A stretch of DNA of 36,670 bases from Leptospira biflexa (GTDB lineage: Bacteria > Spirochaetota > UBA4802 > JAGODF01): the NCBI GenBank assembly GCA_020721925.1, contig DYLV01000009.1, forward strand, positions 1 to 36,670, in the 5' to 3' direction. This document shows positions 26,785 through 35,350 of this stretch, one piece after another (position 1 is the first letter of the stretch; each line of letters opens with the position of its first letter). A model generated the notes under the pieces. It made no database searches and had not been told where the DNA came from. It worked only from the letters and a program-made list of their open reading frames with translations. A program made the position numbers and the translations under genes.

Positions 26785-27924
26785 ATGGAATTCGAAATAT
26801 CAAATGAACAGGAAATGATACGCCTTATGGCAAGGGATTTTGCCAAAAAAGAGCTGGAACCCTTTGCGTCGGAATGGGACCGAAAAGGCATATTCCCCCT
26901 CGAAACAATTAAAAAAATGGGAAATCTCGGACTTTTCGGAATGATGGTGCCGACGGAATTCGGTGGTTCCGGCGCCGGTGCGGTTGCATACTCTCTTGCC
27001 CTCCAAGAAATTGCGTATACATGCGCTTCTTCAGCCGTAACCATGTCGGTTGCCAATCTTGCGACAGAGCCACTCCTTAAATTTGGCACACCCACGCAGA
27101 AGGAAAAATGGCTTTTGGGGCTTGCGCAGGGTATGCTTTTAGGTGCTTTCGCGCTCACTGAGCCAAACGCGGGTTCAGACCCCGGCTCAATGACTACCAC
27201 AGCCGTGCTCAAAAAAGACAGATACATCATAAACGGCACCAAGGTTTTCATTACCCATGGCCAGTATGCCGACATCATCAACCTTATTGCGCGAACAGGG
27301 CCGGAAAAAGGAACGAGAGGGCTTTCAGCGTTTATAATAGAGAAAGGTACCCCCGGTTTCACAATTGGATCGAAGGAAGACAAACTCGGCCTTAGAGCCT
27401 CGAATACCGTTGAACTTGTTTTCAATGATTGCGAAATCCCGGTTGAAAATCTGTTGGGAAATCCCGGAGAAGGATTCAAAATCGCCATGCTCGCCCTCGA
27501 TAGCGGAAGAATTGGTATTGCCTCGCAAGCGGTAGGAATAGCCCGGGCATGTATGGACGAAGCGATCGCATACTCAAAAGAGCGAAAACAATTCGGAAAA
27601 ACAATCAATTCCTTCCAGGCAATTCAGTTCATGATCGCCGATGCGGCAACAAAAATCGAAGCGGCATCATGGCTTACCCTTGCAGCAGCGTACCGAAAAG
27701 ACCGCGGATTAAAATTTACTAAAGAAGCTTCCATGGCAAAGCTTTTTTCTTCGGAGACCGCCAATACGGTTGCCTACATGGCATTGCAGATTCACGGAGG
27801 ATACGGGTATACGAAAAACTATAAAATAGAAAGACTATTCAGAGATGCGAGAGCCACAACAATCTATGAAGGGACTTCCGAAATCCAGCGCATCGTCATC
27901 GCAAGGGAAACAATCAATCGATAG
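26785..27924 (+). CDS. Acyl-CoA dehydrogenase
   Basis: FAD flavoenzyme (379 residues) that introduces the alpha-beta double bond in acyl-CoA, transferring electrons to an electron-transfer flavoprotein. Seen: the N-terminal helical domain (FAKKELEPFASEWDRKG), GLFGMMVPTEFGGSGAG, the FAD-binding stretch LGAFALTEPNAGSDPGSM, YIINGTKVFITHG, KLGLRASNTVELVFNDCEIP, GRIGIASQAVGIARACMDEAIAYSKERKQFGK, QIHGGYGYTKNYKIERLFRDARATTIYEGTSEIQR with the likely catalytic base E362. The pattern matches short-chain or butyryl-CoA-type enzymes, but chain length cannot be called. It sits 9 nt behind the cupin regulator, with GAGGT before the ATG. No etfAB genes are adjacent. Confidence 0.94.
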   Translation: MEFEISNEQEMIRLMARDFAKKELEPFASEWDRKGIFPLETIKKMGNLGLFGMMVPTEFGGSGAGAVAYSLALQEIAYTCASSAVTMSVANLATEPLLKFGTPTQKEKWLLGLAQGMLLGAFALTEPNAGSDPGSMTTTAVLKKDRYIINGTKVFITHGQYADIINLIARTGPEKGTRGLSAFIIEKGTPGFTIGSKEDKLGLRASNTVELVFNDCEIPVENLLGNPGEGFKIAMLALDSGRIGIASQAVGIARACMDEAIAYSKERKQFGKTINSFQAIQFMIADAATKIEAASWLTLAAAYRKDRGLKFTKEASMAKLFSSETANTVAYMALQIHGGYGYTKNYKIERLFRDARATTIYEGTSEIQRIVIARETINR

Positions 27925-28023
27925 CATCGTATGCAGCATTCGACTGAAAGTGCGACAGTGCATTTTGAGTTAAACAATATCAGTTCACACACCAAAGCAG
28001 TACGGCAATTTGCGTTTCACACA

Positions 28024-28060
28024 ATATCGGGGTGTGCACCTCGTGCACACACCCCGATAT
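28024..28060. terminator. Strong palindromic hairpin between convergent acyl-CoA dehydrogenase and enolase genes
   Basis: A 13-bp perfect stem (ATATCGGGGTGTG at 28024-28036 with CACACCCCGATAT at 28048-28060) enclosing a GTGCAC-rich loop that can extend the pairing. It lies between two gene ends, so a bidirectional terminator is likely. Neither side has a clear T-run, so action through Rho or RNA stability is possible. Confidence 0.5.
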
Positions 28061-28089
28061 GAACTGCATATTTATTACGCATCGACGAT

Positions 28090-29367
28090 CTATTTTGCAA
28101 ACGGATTCCCGAACAAGGACGATTTGCCAAGCTCATGTTCAATCTCAAGCAAGCGGTTGTATTTACAGATGCGCTCACTGCGGCAGGCAGAACCGGTCTT
28201 AATCTGCCCGCCCCCCATCGCGACTGCAAAATCGGCCATAAAATCATCTTCAGTTTCACCGGAACGATGCGAAATGACATAGCCCCATCCCGCCCTGCGG
28301 CAGAGATTGATTGTATCGATTGTCTCCGTCACCGTGCCGATCTGATTGAGTTTAATGAGCACCGCATTGGCGGATTTTTCTTTTATGCCGCGCTCAACAA
28401 ATTTTGAATTGGTGACGAAAATATCGTCGCCCACAATCTGTATTTTATTGCCTAAAGCGGCGGTATGTTCCTTAAATCCGCTCCAGTCGTTTTCATCGAG
28501 GCCATCTTCGATTGAAACAATGTAGTACTTATCCACCCACTTCTTGTAAAGTTCCGTCATCTCAGCGCTGGTCTTGTTTCCCTGCCCGGATTTTGAAAGC
28601 ACATAGGTTCCTTTTTCACAGAAAGAGCTTGCCGCAGGATCGAGTGCCAGTGCGATATCTTTCCCCGGTGTGTATCCCGCCGCCTGTATTGCCTCGATAA
28701 TGACTTCACAGGCTTCATCATTGCTTTTGAGGTTCGGCGCAAATCCCCCTTCATCGCCCACGCCCACCGAATATCCTTTTTTAGTTAAGATTTTTTTCAG
28801 AGCATGGAAGGTTTCAGCACCGTAGCGAAGCGCTTCCGCAAAATTCGGCGCGCCAATCGGCATCACCATGAACTCCTGAAAATCAACGCTGTTTTCCGCG
28901 TGTTTTCCTCCGTTTAAAATATTCATCATGGGAACCGGCAATCTTCTTGCTCCGGCACCGCCGATGTACTGATAAAGTGGCACACCAGCCGAAGCCGCTG
29001 AAGCCTTCGCGGCCGCCATCGAAACAGCAAGAATTGCATTGGCTCCTAATTTCCCCTTGTTCTGCGTCCCGTCAAGTTCAATGAGAAGCCTGTCCAGCTC
29101 ACCCTGTTTCGAAGGATCCATTCCCACCACTTTCGGCGCAATAACAGTATTCACATTTGAAACCGCTTTTAAAACACCTTTTCCTTCATAACGCTTTTTG
29201 TCGCCGTCGCGAAGCTCTACCGCTTCGTTTTCTCCCGTCGAAGCGCCGGAGGGCACCGAAGACGAGACGCTGATGCCGTTATCGAGCTTCATGAAAACTC
29301 TCACTGTGGGATTGCCCCGCGAATCCAAAATTTCAATTGCGCTTACTTCTTTGATGTTCCCAATCAT
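28090..29367 (-). CDS. eno: Enolase (phosphopyruvate hydratase)
   Basis: Glycolytic enzyme interconverting 2-phosphoglycerate and phosphoenolpyruvate. Seen from the start at 29367 (425 residues): [68 protein letters not shown], the metal ligands in ALDPAASSF and [25 protein letters not shown], catalytic Lys of [13 protein letters not shown] and the signature [23 protein letters not shown]. The start is clear: AGGAGG 6 nt before the ATG; the frame extends 11 codons further upstream without support. It has its own promoter. Confidence 0.98.
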   Translation of the reverse strand: MIGNIKEVSAIEILDSRGNPTVRVFMKLDNGISVSSSVPSGASTGENEAVELRDGDKKRYEGKGVLKAVSNVNTVIAPKVVGMDPSKQGELDRLLIELDGTQNKGKLGANAILAVSMAAAKASAASAGVPLYQYIGGAGARRLPVPMMNILNGGKHAENSVDFQEFMVMPIGAPNFAEALRYGAETFHALKKILTKKGYSVGVGDEGGFAPNLKSNDEACEVIIEAIQAAGYTPGKDIALALDPAASSFCEKGTYVLSKSGQGNKTSAEMTELYKKWVDKYYIVSIEDGLDENDWSGFKEHTAALGNKIQIVGDDIFVTNSKFVERGIKEKSANAVLIKLNQIGTVTETIDTINLCRRAGWGYVISHRSGETEDDFMADFAVAMGGGQIKTGSACRSERICKYNRLLEIEHELGKSSLFGNPFAK

Positions 29368-29459
29368 ATTATTCCTCCTTTGACATAATGTACGCCGCAA
29401 ATAATTTCAATAAGCCACACCACAATCGGGAAAAGCGTGCGGCATCGGCCAACTTTTAC

Positions 29460-29488
29460 ATTACAATCCATGGCGGGATAAATGTAAA
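29460..29488 (-). promoter_or_regulatory. Promoter candidate for eno
   Basis: Minus strand TTTACA (29488-29483), a 17-nt spacer and TGTAAT (29465-29460): five of six matches at each box. It lies about 93 nt upstream of the eno ATG, leaving a leader of about 85 nt. Confidence 0.6.
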
Positions 29489-29537
29489 CCAGTTTTTCAC
29501 AATAAAGCGTATTGTTTTATTCATGCTTCACACGCAC

Positions 29538-30785
29538 TTATCGCTCATGATCCTGCTTCAGATAATGGTCGAGCTCATCGTTCTGCCATAAATCAATTGC
29601 CCTATCGAGCTGAGGTATTTCCTCATCTGCCATCGGAGCTTCCAGCAAATGGTCTGGCAAAAACGCCATATTTGCAATGAGCGTAGGGATCACTGCGCTT
29701 GCGATGACCGTTGCAATGAGAAACGAATACTGATTCCTGTTGACAATGCCGTTAGTAAGGCCATAAAGAGCGGAGATTGAACCGAACGTGAGCCCCGTTG
29801 ACATGAGCAGCGTATAGTACCACCGCTCCCTCTGGCTCTCTCTGAATATGCCAATAACCGGATACAGGCCGAAAATTTTTGAAATTACTTTTCCGCCAAA
29901 AAGAACCAGAAAAACTAAAGGCGCGGCAACCACAGCAGGGATCGATACCAAAAATCCCGCTCGCAGGAAATAAATCGGTGTGAGAAAACCTATGGTGAGT
30001 GTGCGAAGCCGCCTGATAAAAAATTCATCGCGCGCCACTGTGCCCGCCAGCACCATACCTGCAATATAGGCAGGAAGCACCGCTTCACTGCCGGCCCACA
30101 GCGCAAGCGCACCAAGCGCAAAGAGTACAAACACAATCCATTTCGTTCGAATAGCCGCGGTACGGTTACCGTACACCCTTGTGAGCCTTCCAGTGATTTT
30201 CGGAAGCAGCATCATCGCGAGGGTGCATATTACCACAAAAATCAATGTTTTATAGGTAAACGGTGCGAAGATGAGACCAAGCGCAATAACCGTACCGAGG
30301 TCGTTGATAAAGCACGCACCTAATATACCTTTCCCGTATTCAGTTTTATTGAACCCGTATTCAAGCATCACCGCATAAACGACCGCCATCGAGGTGGTGG
30401 AAAGCGCTACTCCGGTAAGCAGACTCGCGCGCAAATCCCATCCGAGTGCATAATATGCCAGTGCCGTACACCCTATAAACGGTGCGAAAAAGCCAATCAT
30501 GCCAACAAACGACACTTCTTTTAATTTTTCCTTTAAAGATGCCGGATCGAGTTCCGCACCCGCAAGAAATGTGAGAAGCCCTGCGCCCGCCCCTGCAACA
30601 AACTTCAACCACTCGGAGTTCGGGTGCAGAATATCCGGATCAAGGAAGCGCATGCACACATATCCCGCTCCCGCACCAACCATTATTTCCATCAATGCCA
30701 TGGAAATTTTAAGGCGATTGGCAAGAATTGTTGAAAAGACGGCAAGCGCCAGCCAGATGCTTGCGATGGTAAAAATTTCTAACAT
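29538..30785 (-). CDS. Cation/proton antiporter of the CPA2 (Na+/H+ exchanger) family
   Basis: An integral membrane protein of 415 residues with about 12 hydrophobic segments. Seen: the N-terminal LANRLKISMALMEIMVGAGAGY, a glycine-rich GAGLLTFLAGAELDPASLKEKLK, ALSTTSMAVVYAVMLEYGF, the ion-binding Asn-Asp pair in GACFINDLGTVIALGL, and AYIAGMVLAGTVARDEFFIRRLRTLTIGFLTPIYFLRAGFLV, which closely matches the Na_H_Exchanger core of Kef- and NapA-type proteins. No C-terminal RCK/TrkA-N domain is present, so a simple Na+ or K+/H+ exchanger is more likely than a glutathione-gated Kef channel. AGAGG lies 6 nt before the ATG. It is 77 nt downstream of the GTPase gene. Ion preference unknown. Confidence 0.87.
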   Translation of the reverse strand: MLEIFTIASIWLALAVFSTILANRLKISMALMEIMVGAGAGYVCMRFLDPDILHPNSEWLKFVAGAGAGLLTFLAGAELDPASLKEKLKEVSFVGMIGFFAPFIGCTALAYYALGWDLRASLLTGVALSTTSMAVVYAVMLEYGFNKTEYGKGILGACFINDLGTVIALGLIFAPFTYKTLIFVVICTLAMMLLPKITGRLTRVYGNRTAAIRTKWIVFVLFALGALALWAGSEAVLPAYIAGMVLAGTVARDEFFIRRLRTLTIGFLTPIYFLRAGFLVSIPAVVAAPLVFLVLFGGKVISKIFGLYPVIGIFRESQRERWYYTLLMSTGLTFGSISALYGLTNGIVNRNQYSFLIATVIASAVIPTLIANMAFLPDHLLEAPMADEEIPQLDRAIDLWQNDELDHYLKQDHER

Positions 30786-30862
30786 AATGGTCCTCTCAAT
30801 ATAAGTTCAGATTAAAAATGAAAATTCGATGATTTTCGCCATCCTGCGTCAGTTGTGCATCT

Positions 30863-32653
30863 TCAGACGCCGAGTTGTTGCATATAGCGAGAAAGCAATT
30901 CGACAAGGCTTTCCAGATGCGCAACATTTTCGGAAATGCTTTCAGAATAGAGCTTTCTCTTTTGAACCGCGGCATTAACCGCCTCTTGTGTGATTTCGAC
31001 GATTTCTTTGAATTCCACATCTATGTTTGAGATGAATCGACGGAATGTCATATCCAGATTCTGAAGCGTCGACCAGCGAAGATTTTCCACATTTGAAAGC
31101 ACCAACCCTTTAATCTGAGACTCAAGGCGTTTGCGAATTCTTTGTTCGCGTCTCTTTCGCGGCAGCAGTCTGTCGATAAAGTCTTCCGGTATTGGAAGAA
31201 GAGTCGATTTCCATTGATGTAGCACCCAGTACGGTTCGCGCACAAACTCCATTCCGACCGAACCTTCATGTTCATGATACGGAATGTCAAATACATCGGA
31301 AGCGCTTTTCCGTACCGCATCGATGATTTCATCGGCGCGCTTGCGGTGAAAAGAAATAATCTCTGCAACTTTTTTGTCGAAAAAAACCGACAACTCTCCA
31401 AGCTCCTTTTCAAAAAATACTGGAATATTGTCTGAAAATGCAGCTCTCACATCATTTTCTTTCACCTCTTTTCCGCTTTCAAAGAAGTTATTCATAATAC
31501 CAATCAGATATTGTCGCGATTTCTCTCTTAAAAGTTCGGATTGCTCCTCTAAAAGTTGCATAAGCCTTTTTCTGTCGCCAGCTATCATGTCGGAAGAAAG
31601 CGTTTTCTGACGCTCTGCTTCCGAAATTTTTTCATTAAAAAGCACGAGCTTCCTGTTCAATTCCTCCTCCGGCATCTTAAACGCCGTGAGAGAAATCCGG
31701 ACATGCATCAGCATATTATTTACAATATCAACCGTTTTGCGTTTAAGCGCATCGGTGAGAACATCTTTCTTTTCATGTATAATAAATTGTTTGAGTCTTT
31801 CTTCAAAATGCAAAATATTGCTCTTTTCCAGAAGTAAATCATCATTCTTTTTAATGGACTCAAGGGCGTATTTCGCCGATAGGGGATACAATTCTACCTC
31901 AATGACCGAAAGCACCCTCTGGCGAATGACATTGGAAATGAATTCAATCACTTCCTGCTGCTCAGAGGGGGATAGATAGTCAATTTTATTGAGAATGAAG
32001 AACACTTTCGAAACACGCATCATCACCTCTTTGAGGAAAAGAATTTCCGTTTCGGTGATAGGCGGATCGGCGGAAAGAAGAAAGAGCGTGGCATCGCACA
32101 GCGGTAAAAAGTTGAGCGTTGCTTCAGTGTTGTGCAGATGCGTTGAACCAATCCCCGGCGTGTCGATTAGAACCACCCCTTTTTCGAGAATAGGGGAATC
32201 GAAAAACACCTCCACGCTTTCCACATGTAATGCATTTTCGGGATTTTTTTCCTCTGAGACGAATCCTGAAAGAAAATCTCGCAATTCATCGATAGAATCA
32301 GACTGGAACGATTCGTCCCTCTTTCCCTCAAAGCGAATTTTAACTGACCTTTTACTATCGTAACGCAGGTATGTAGGAACGGATGTGAGTGGAATAACCG
32401 AGGTGGGCAGTACCTGCGCACGCAAAAGCGCGTTGAGAAATGAACTTTTACCGCGCTTGAATTGCCCAAGCACGGCAAGATGTACCCGTTCGCCACGCAA
32501 ACGCTCGCTCAGATCGTAAATCTTTTCCTCAAAAAATCGGAATTCTTTTTCAGTGGCCGCGGTTTCCCGAAGGGAGGTTAAAAGGGTAAGAAAGCTTGAA
32601 TTTCCGTTTCTAATTGCCTGTGTTCCAACGATACTATCATTTGCTGCTGCCAT
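30863..32653 (-). CDS. Dynamin-like large GTPase
   Basis: A 596-residue dynamin-superfamily GTPase, expected to bind GTP and act on membranes. Seen: G1 VLGQFKRGKSSFLNALL (P-loop at 63-71), G2-type threonines in LPTSVIPLTSVPTYLRY, G3 VLIDTPGIGSTHLHN (about 161), G4 ILNKIDYL (about 215), then a long helical stalk with heptads (residues 280-420) and a basic segment (PRKRREQRIRKRLESQ, about 500) before a final helix. No transmembrane segment is clear, so membrane contact would be through the basic or helical tip. Bacterial relatives work in membrane repair, division or vesicle release; no specific role is claimed. GGAG lies 8 nt before the ATG. A transcript with the antiporter is plausible. Confidence 0.88.
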   Translation of the reverse strand: MAAANDSIVGTQAIRNGNSSFLTLLTSLRETAATEKEFRFFEEKIYDLSERLRGERVHLAVLGQFKRGKSSFLNALLRAQVLPTSVIPLTSVPTYLRYDSKRSVKIRFEGKRDESFQSDSIDELRDFLSGFVSEEKNPENALHVESVEVFFDSPILEKGVVLIDTPGIGSTHLHNTEATLNFLPLCDATLFLLSADPPITETEILFLKEVMMRVSKVFFILNKIDYLSPSEQQEVIEFISNVIRQRVLSVIEVELYPLSAKYALESIKKNDDLLLEKSNILHFEERLKQFIIHEKKDVLTDALKRKTVDIVNNMLMHVRISLTAFKMPEEELNRKLVLFNEKISEAERQKTLSSDMIAGDRKRLMQLLEEQSELLREKSRQYLIGIMNNFFESGKEVKENDVRAAFSDNIPVFFEKELGELSVFFDKKVAEIISFHRKRADEIIDAVRKSASDVFDIPYHEHEGSVGMEFVREPYWVLHQWKSTLLPIPEDFIDRLLPRKRREQRIRKRLESQIKGLVLSNVENLRWSTLQNLDMTFRRFISNIDVEFKEIVEITQEAVNAAVQKRKLYSESISENVAHLESLVELLSRYMQQLGV

Positions 32654-33152
32654 AACCGAGACTCCGAAACGCTGTTCATCACAATCGTTCAGGAGTTATC
32701 AGCCATCGGGCATTTACGGTGAACTCCATCACCGGCGCAAGGCAATATACAATCGGTTTTATTTCCTCTTTTTCAGAGTAGTTTATGTCAAGAAAAAATT
32801 ACTGAATTTTTTCCATTTTCAAAATAAATATCCTTCAGCACAACAACTGCAGTGGCGCAGTCGCAGGACTGCGCTCGAGCAGATACAGCAGTTTTACCAC
32901 AATCTCACAAATATTTCCTCCTCGTTCAGACAGCTTTCAGAGGAACTTGCTGGACATGTGGAAAATTTACAGAAAACGCTCTCGAATGCATAATCCCGGC
33001 GAAGAGCAGGTAAAATCCCTATTAACCCGATAAAGCACGCACAAGGTTATGGATATCCGGGCATACGTTTATAGCCATAATCAAGCCCTGTAACGACAAG
33101 TGTACCTTCGAGACAAAAAAAACGCAAACATCTTCAATACCTGTCCATAATA
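32654..33152. other. 500-bp interval with a possible gene remnant
   Basis: Most of this holds nothing recognisable. On the plus strand, the frame ending at 32993 gives from about 32790 a stretch that reads like protein (an amphipathic tail such as ALEQIQQFYHNLTNISSSFR then QLSEELAGHVENLQKTLSNA), but it has no plausible start codon or ribosome binding site. It is a candidate remnant or shifted gene end, not called as a CDS. Confidence 0.25.
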
Positions 33153-34076
33153 TCATACTGCTTTTGTATGGCCATGCGCGCGCAGATACCTGAGAAATTC
33201 CTTTCCAAAAGGGGTAACCTTCATGCAAACTTCGGGAAGCGGACGGCAATAGGCAAGAATTCCGAAATGAGAAAGCCAGGTGAAGAAGTAGAAATCGAGG
33301 AAGGAAATCATGAACATATCACCGGGTTCACTGAATCCGGTGAGCGAAAAAAACTCATTTGCAATATTTTGAACTGAAAATTTTTCTTTCTCCCGGGCAA
33401 CTAAATCGACAAGTATCATCTTACACCGGGAAAGCTCGCGTGAAGCGGCAGGATTCGACGGAAAGATATCCGCCCATGAAACCTTCTCCCAGAACGAGAG
33501 GAAAAGATCAAAGTACAACGCGACAATATCGAATTTTCCTGCTTTTGACTTTTGTGCTACAAAAGAGGTTTTTCTCACTACATGTCCCATCTGCTTGAGA
33601 TATATTTCCAGAAGCTCCCTGTCTTCTATGTGGGGGACAATATTTTTTTTATTCAAAAGAGCAAGACAGCGACAATAAAACGAATTGTTGAATGTACCAT
33701 CGGGATTTGCTGCATGTGAATGAGTGCGCAATGAGGATATAATATGCCGGGCGATTTTAACCGCCACACATTCTCTGATATCGTTATTGAAAAGCTTAAT
33801 TTTCTCCGGAGGCATAAATGAATATACCTCTGTTTTATCATGAAAAGATGGCCGGGTTTTCGGCACAGACCACACATACCGATACGACCTGTTTATTGCT
33901 TCCCTCACCAGCCCTTTCCGCTCTTTTTTTGAAATGTAATTGAATTGCCTGTTGATCTGCGTCGTTATCATCTCGTGGGTGAATTCCTGTTCGACGATTT
34001 GCCTGGCCAGAATATTCAACCCCCTGCTTACGCGATATTTCTCTGCTTCGACGCTGTTTTTCATATTGCCGAACAC
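33153..34076 (-). CDS. Hypothetical protein with a probable winged-helix C-terminus
   Basis: A 307-residue protein I do not recognise. Seen: a basic, helical N-terminal half (INRQFNYISKKERKGLVREAIN), Cys-containing segments (FNNSFYCRCLALLNKKNI), an aromatic-rich middle (DIVALYFDLFLSFWEKVSWADIF), and a C-terminus ending VCMKVTPFGKEFLRYLRAHG, which resembles the last wing-helix of a winged-helix domain. No signal peptide or membrane helix is certain; the FLDFYFFTWLSHFGIL stretch is hydrophobic but too short and polar. The start is a GTG at 34076 with AGGGA 6 nt upstream; the ATG at 34064 lacks a site. It is preceded by a structured leader and has no co-directional neighbour close by. Confidence 0.7.
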   Translation of the reverse strand: MFGNMKNSVEAEKYRVSRGLNILARQIVEQEFTHEMITTQINRQFNYISKKERKGLVREAINRSYRYVWSVPKTRPSFHDKTEVYSFMPPEKIKLFNNDIRECVAVKIARHIISSLRTHSHAANPDGTFNNSFYCRCLALLNKKNIVPHIEDRELLEIYLKQMGHVVRKTSFVAQKSKAGKFDIVALYFDLFLSFWEKVSWADIFPSNPAASRELSRCKMILVDLVAREKEKFSVQNIANEFFSLTGFSEPGDMFMISFLDFYFFTWLSHFGILAYCRPLPEVCMKVTPFGKEFLRYLRAHGHTKAV

Positions 34077-34402
34077 CCGTTATCCCTGAAAAATTAAAAA
34101 CCCTCCCTCTGATACACATCATCGCTCATGCGATGAAATATCACCACCATGTGTACCCTGAACTTCCATTCCCGGGCATCCATTATACGAATCGCGCGAT
34201 GTGCACACGCAACATCGCACAAACAAGTTCGCAATCCTCACCACATCACAGCGCATAACGATGAACGGCAAAACAATAACTTTTTCTCTCGTGCAATTTT
34301 TTGCGACCATAAATAAAAAATATTTTCCCGTCAACGATATTTCTTTTTTTCATTGTATTTTTTTATCTCGTTTGCAGAATCGCCGCAAATTCAAATATCC
34401 GT
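34077..34402. other. Divergent interval with nested hairpins and a candidate promoter
   Basis: Upstream of the GTG start (minus strand) are nested inverted repeats: TACACAT (34113-34119) with ATGTGTA (34149-34155), and inside them TCATCGC-TCAT-GCGATGA (34119-34136). Further upstream a TATAAT box lies at about 34181-34188 on the minus strand, with TTGCGT 19 nt ahead, and the inverted repeat GCGATGT-9-ACATCGC (34196-34218) covers that -35. The right part, before the peptidase gene, is T-rich with no clear promoter. Confidence 0.5.
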
Positions 34403-35350
34403 GTGATGTGTATGGATGTAAAAAAGTACTTCCAGGAAAAAAAAGAACAGAAGATCATTCTTCATAACTGCAGAGAAATCATTTATACTCTCTCTGTAGC
34501 AATTGGCGAAAGGCCTTTTACAAAATATGAAAATCTTCTTCGAACAAAAGAGTACATCACTTCACGCTTCCAAGCTCTCGGCGCTTCAGTCAGAACACAG
34601 GATTATATCGTTCAATCAAAAAAAGTGAGCAATCTCATCGCTGATATTCCAGGCACAAAAAAACCTGAACGCATCATCCTTCTCGGCGCGCATTATGACA
34701 CCGTCGAAGGAACTCCCGGCGCGGACGATAATGCAACCGCCGTTGCGGGATTGCTTGAAATATATCGTCTTTTATCGAAACATAATCCCCTTCGGACCGT
34801 GCGCTTTGTGGCATTCACACTTGAAGAACCGCCGTTTTTTTCAAGCGATGCAATGGGAAGCATGTACTACGCCAGAGCATGCGAAAAACGCAAAGAGCCG
34901 ATTGATTTCATGATTTGCCTTGAAATGCTCGGATTCGCCGGAAGGCATGCGAAGCAGAATTATCCGCTTGAGGACATGAAGAAGTACTATCCTCCCTTCG
35001 GTAACTATCTTGCCGTGGTCTCACTGCCGTCTTCCTCGGAATTCGCCTACCTCTGGAAAAATACCTGGAATAAATTTGCCGGTAAAAGAAAAATATACGA
35101 CATGATAGGCCCTTCATCGGTGCCCGGAATAGGGCTTTCCGATCACTATTCATTCAATAAATGCGGTTTCAAAAGCATCATGCTCACCGATACGGCCTTT
35201 TTTCGCAACACCAACTATCACACCGAAAACGACACCATTGAAACCTTAAATTTCCGCTTTCTGAGCTATAATATCTGGTACGCATATTTGACGCTGCTTG
35301 ATATTGCAAACCAGAAGGTGCTGCCAAATGAAAAGACATCTCGTCATTAA
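34403..35350 (+). CDS. M28-family zinc aminopeptidase
   Basis: A co-catalytic zinc metallopeptidase of the M28 type (315 residues). Seen: LLGAHYDTVEGTPGADDNATAVAGLLE with metal ligands H97 and the bridging Asp of GADDN (108-109), catalytic Glu of FTLEEPPFF (E141/E142), a third acid in CLEMLGF (E174), D247 in LSDHYSF, and the final metal His in TNYHTENDT (H273). No signal peptide, so it appears cytoplasmic. The start is uncertain: GTG 34403, ATG 34406 or ATG 34412 are in frame and none has a good ribosome binding site. Its last 23 nt overlap the copper ATPase start in another frame. Members of this family cleave peptides or cyclise N-terminal Gln; substrate unknown. Confidence 0.83.
   Translation: MMCMDVKKYFQEKKEQKIILHNCREIIYTLSVAIGERPFTKYENLLRTKEYITSRFQALGASVRTQDYIVQSKKVSNLIADIPGTKKPERIILLGAHYDTVEGTPGADDNATAVAGLLEIYRLLSKHNPLRTVRFVAFTLEEPPFFSSDAMGSMYYARACEKRKEPIDFMICLEMLGFAGRHAKQNYPLEDMKKYYPPFGNYLAVVSLPSSSEFAYLWKNTWNKFAGKRKIYDMIGPSSVPGIGLSDHYSFNKCGFKSIMLTDTAFFRNTNYHTENDTIETLNFRFLSYNIWYAYLTLLDIANQKVLPNEKTSRH

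Noticed and set aside
30786..30862. AT-rich stem (GAAAAT/ATTTTC) between GTPase and antiporter genes as a terminator
   Set aside because: Only six weak base pairs; the genes are too close for it to matter, and co-transcription is as likely.
32553..32993. 146-codon plus-strand frame reported across the GTPase start
   Set aside because: Its first 100 nt are antisense to the GTPase gene and its middle has no start; only the tail looks protein-like, which is recorded as a remnant and not a gene.
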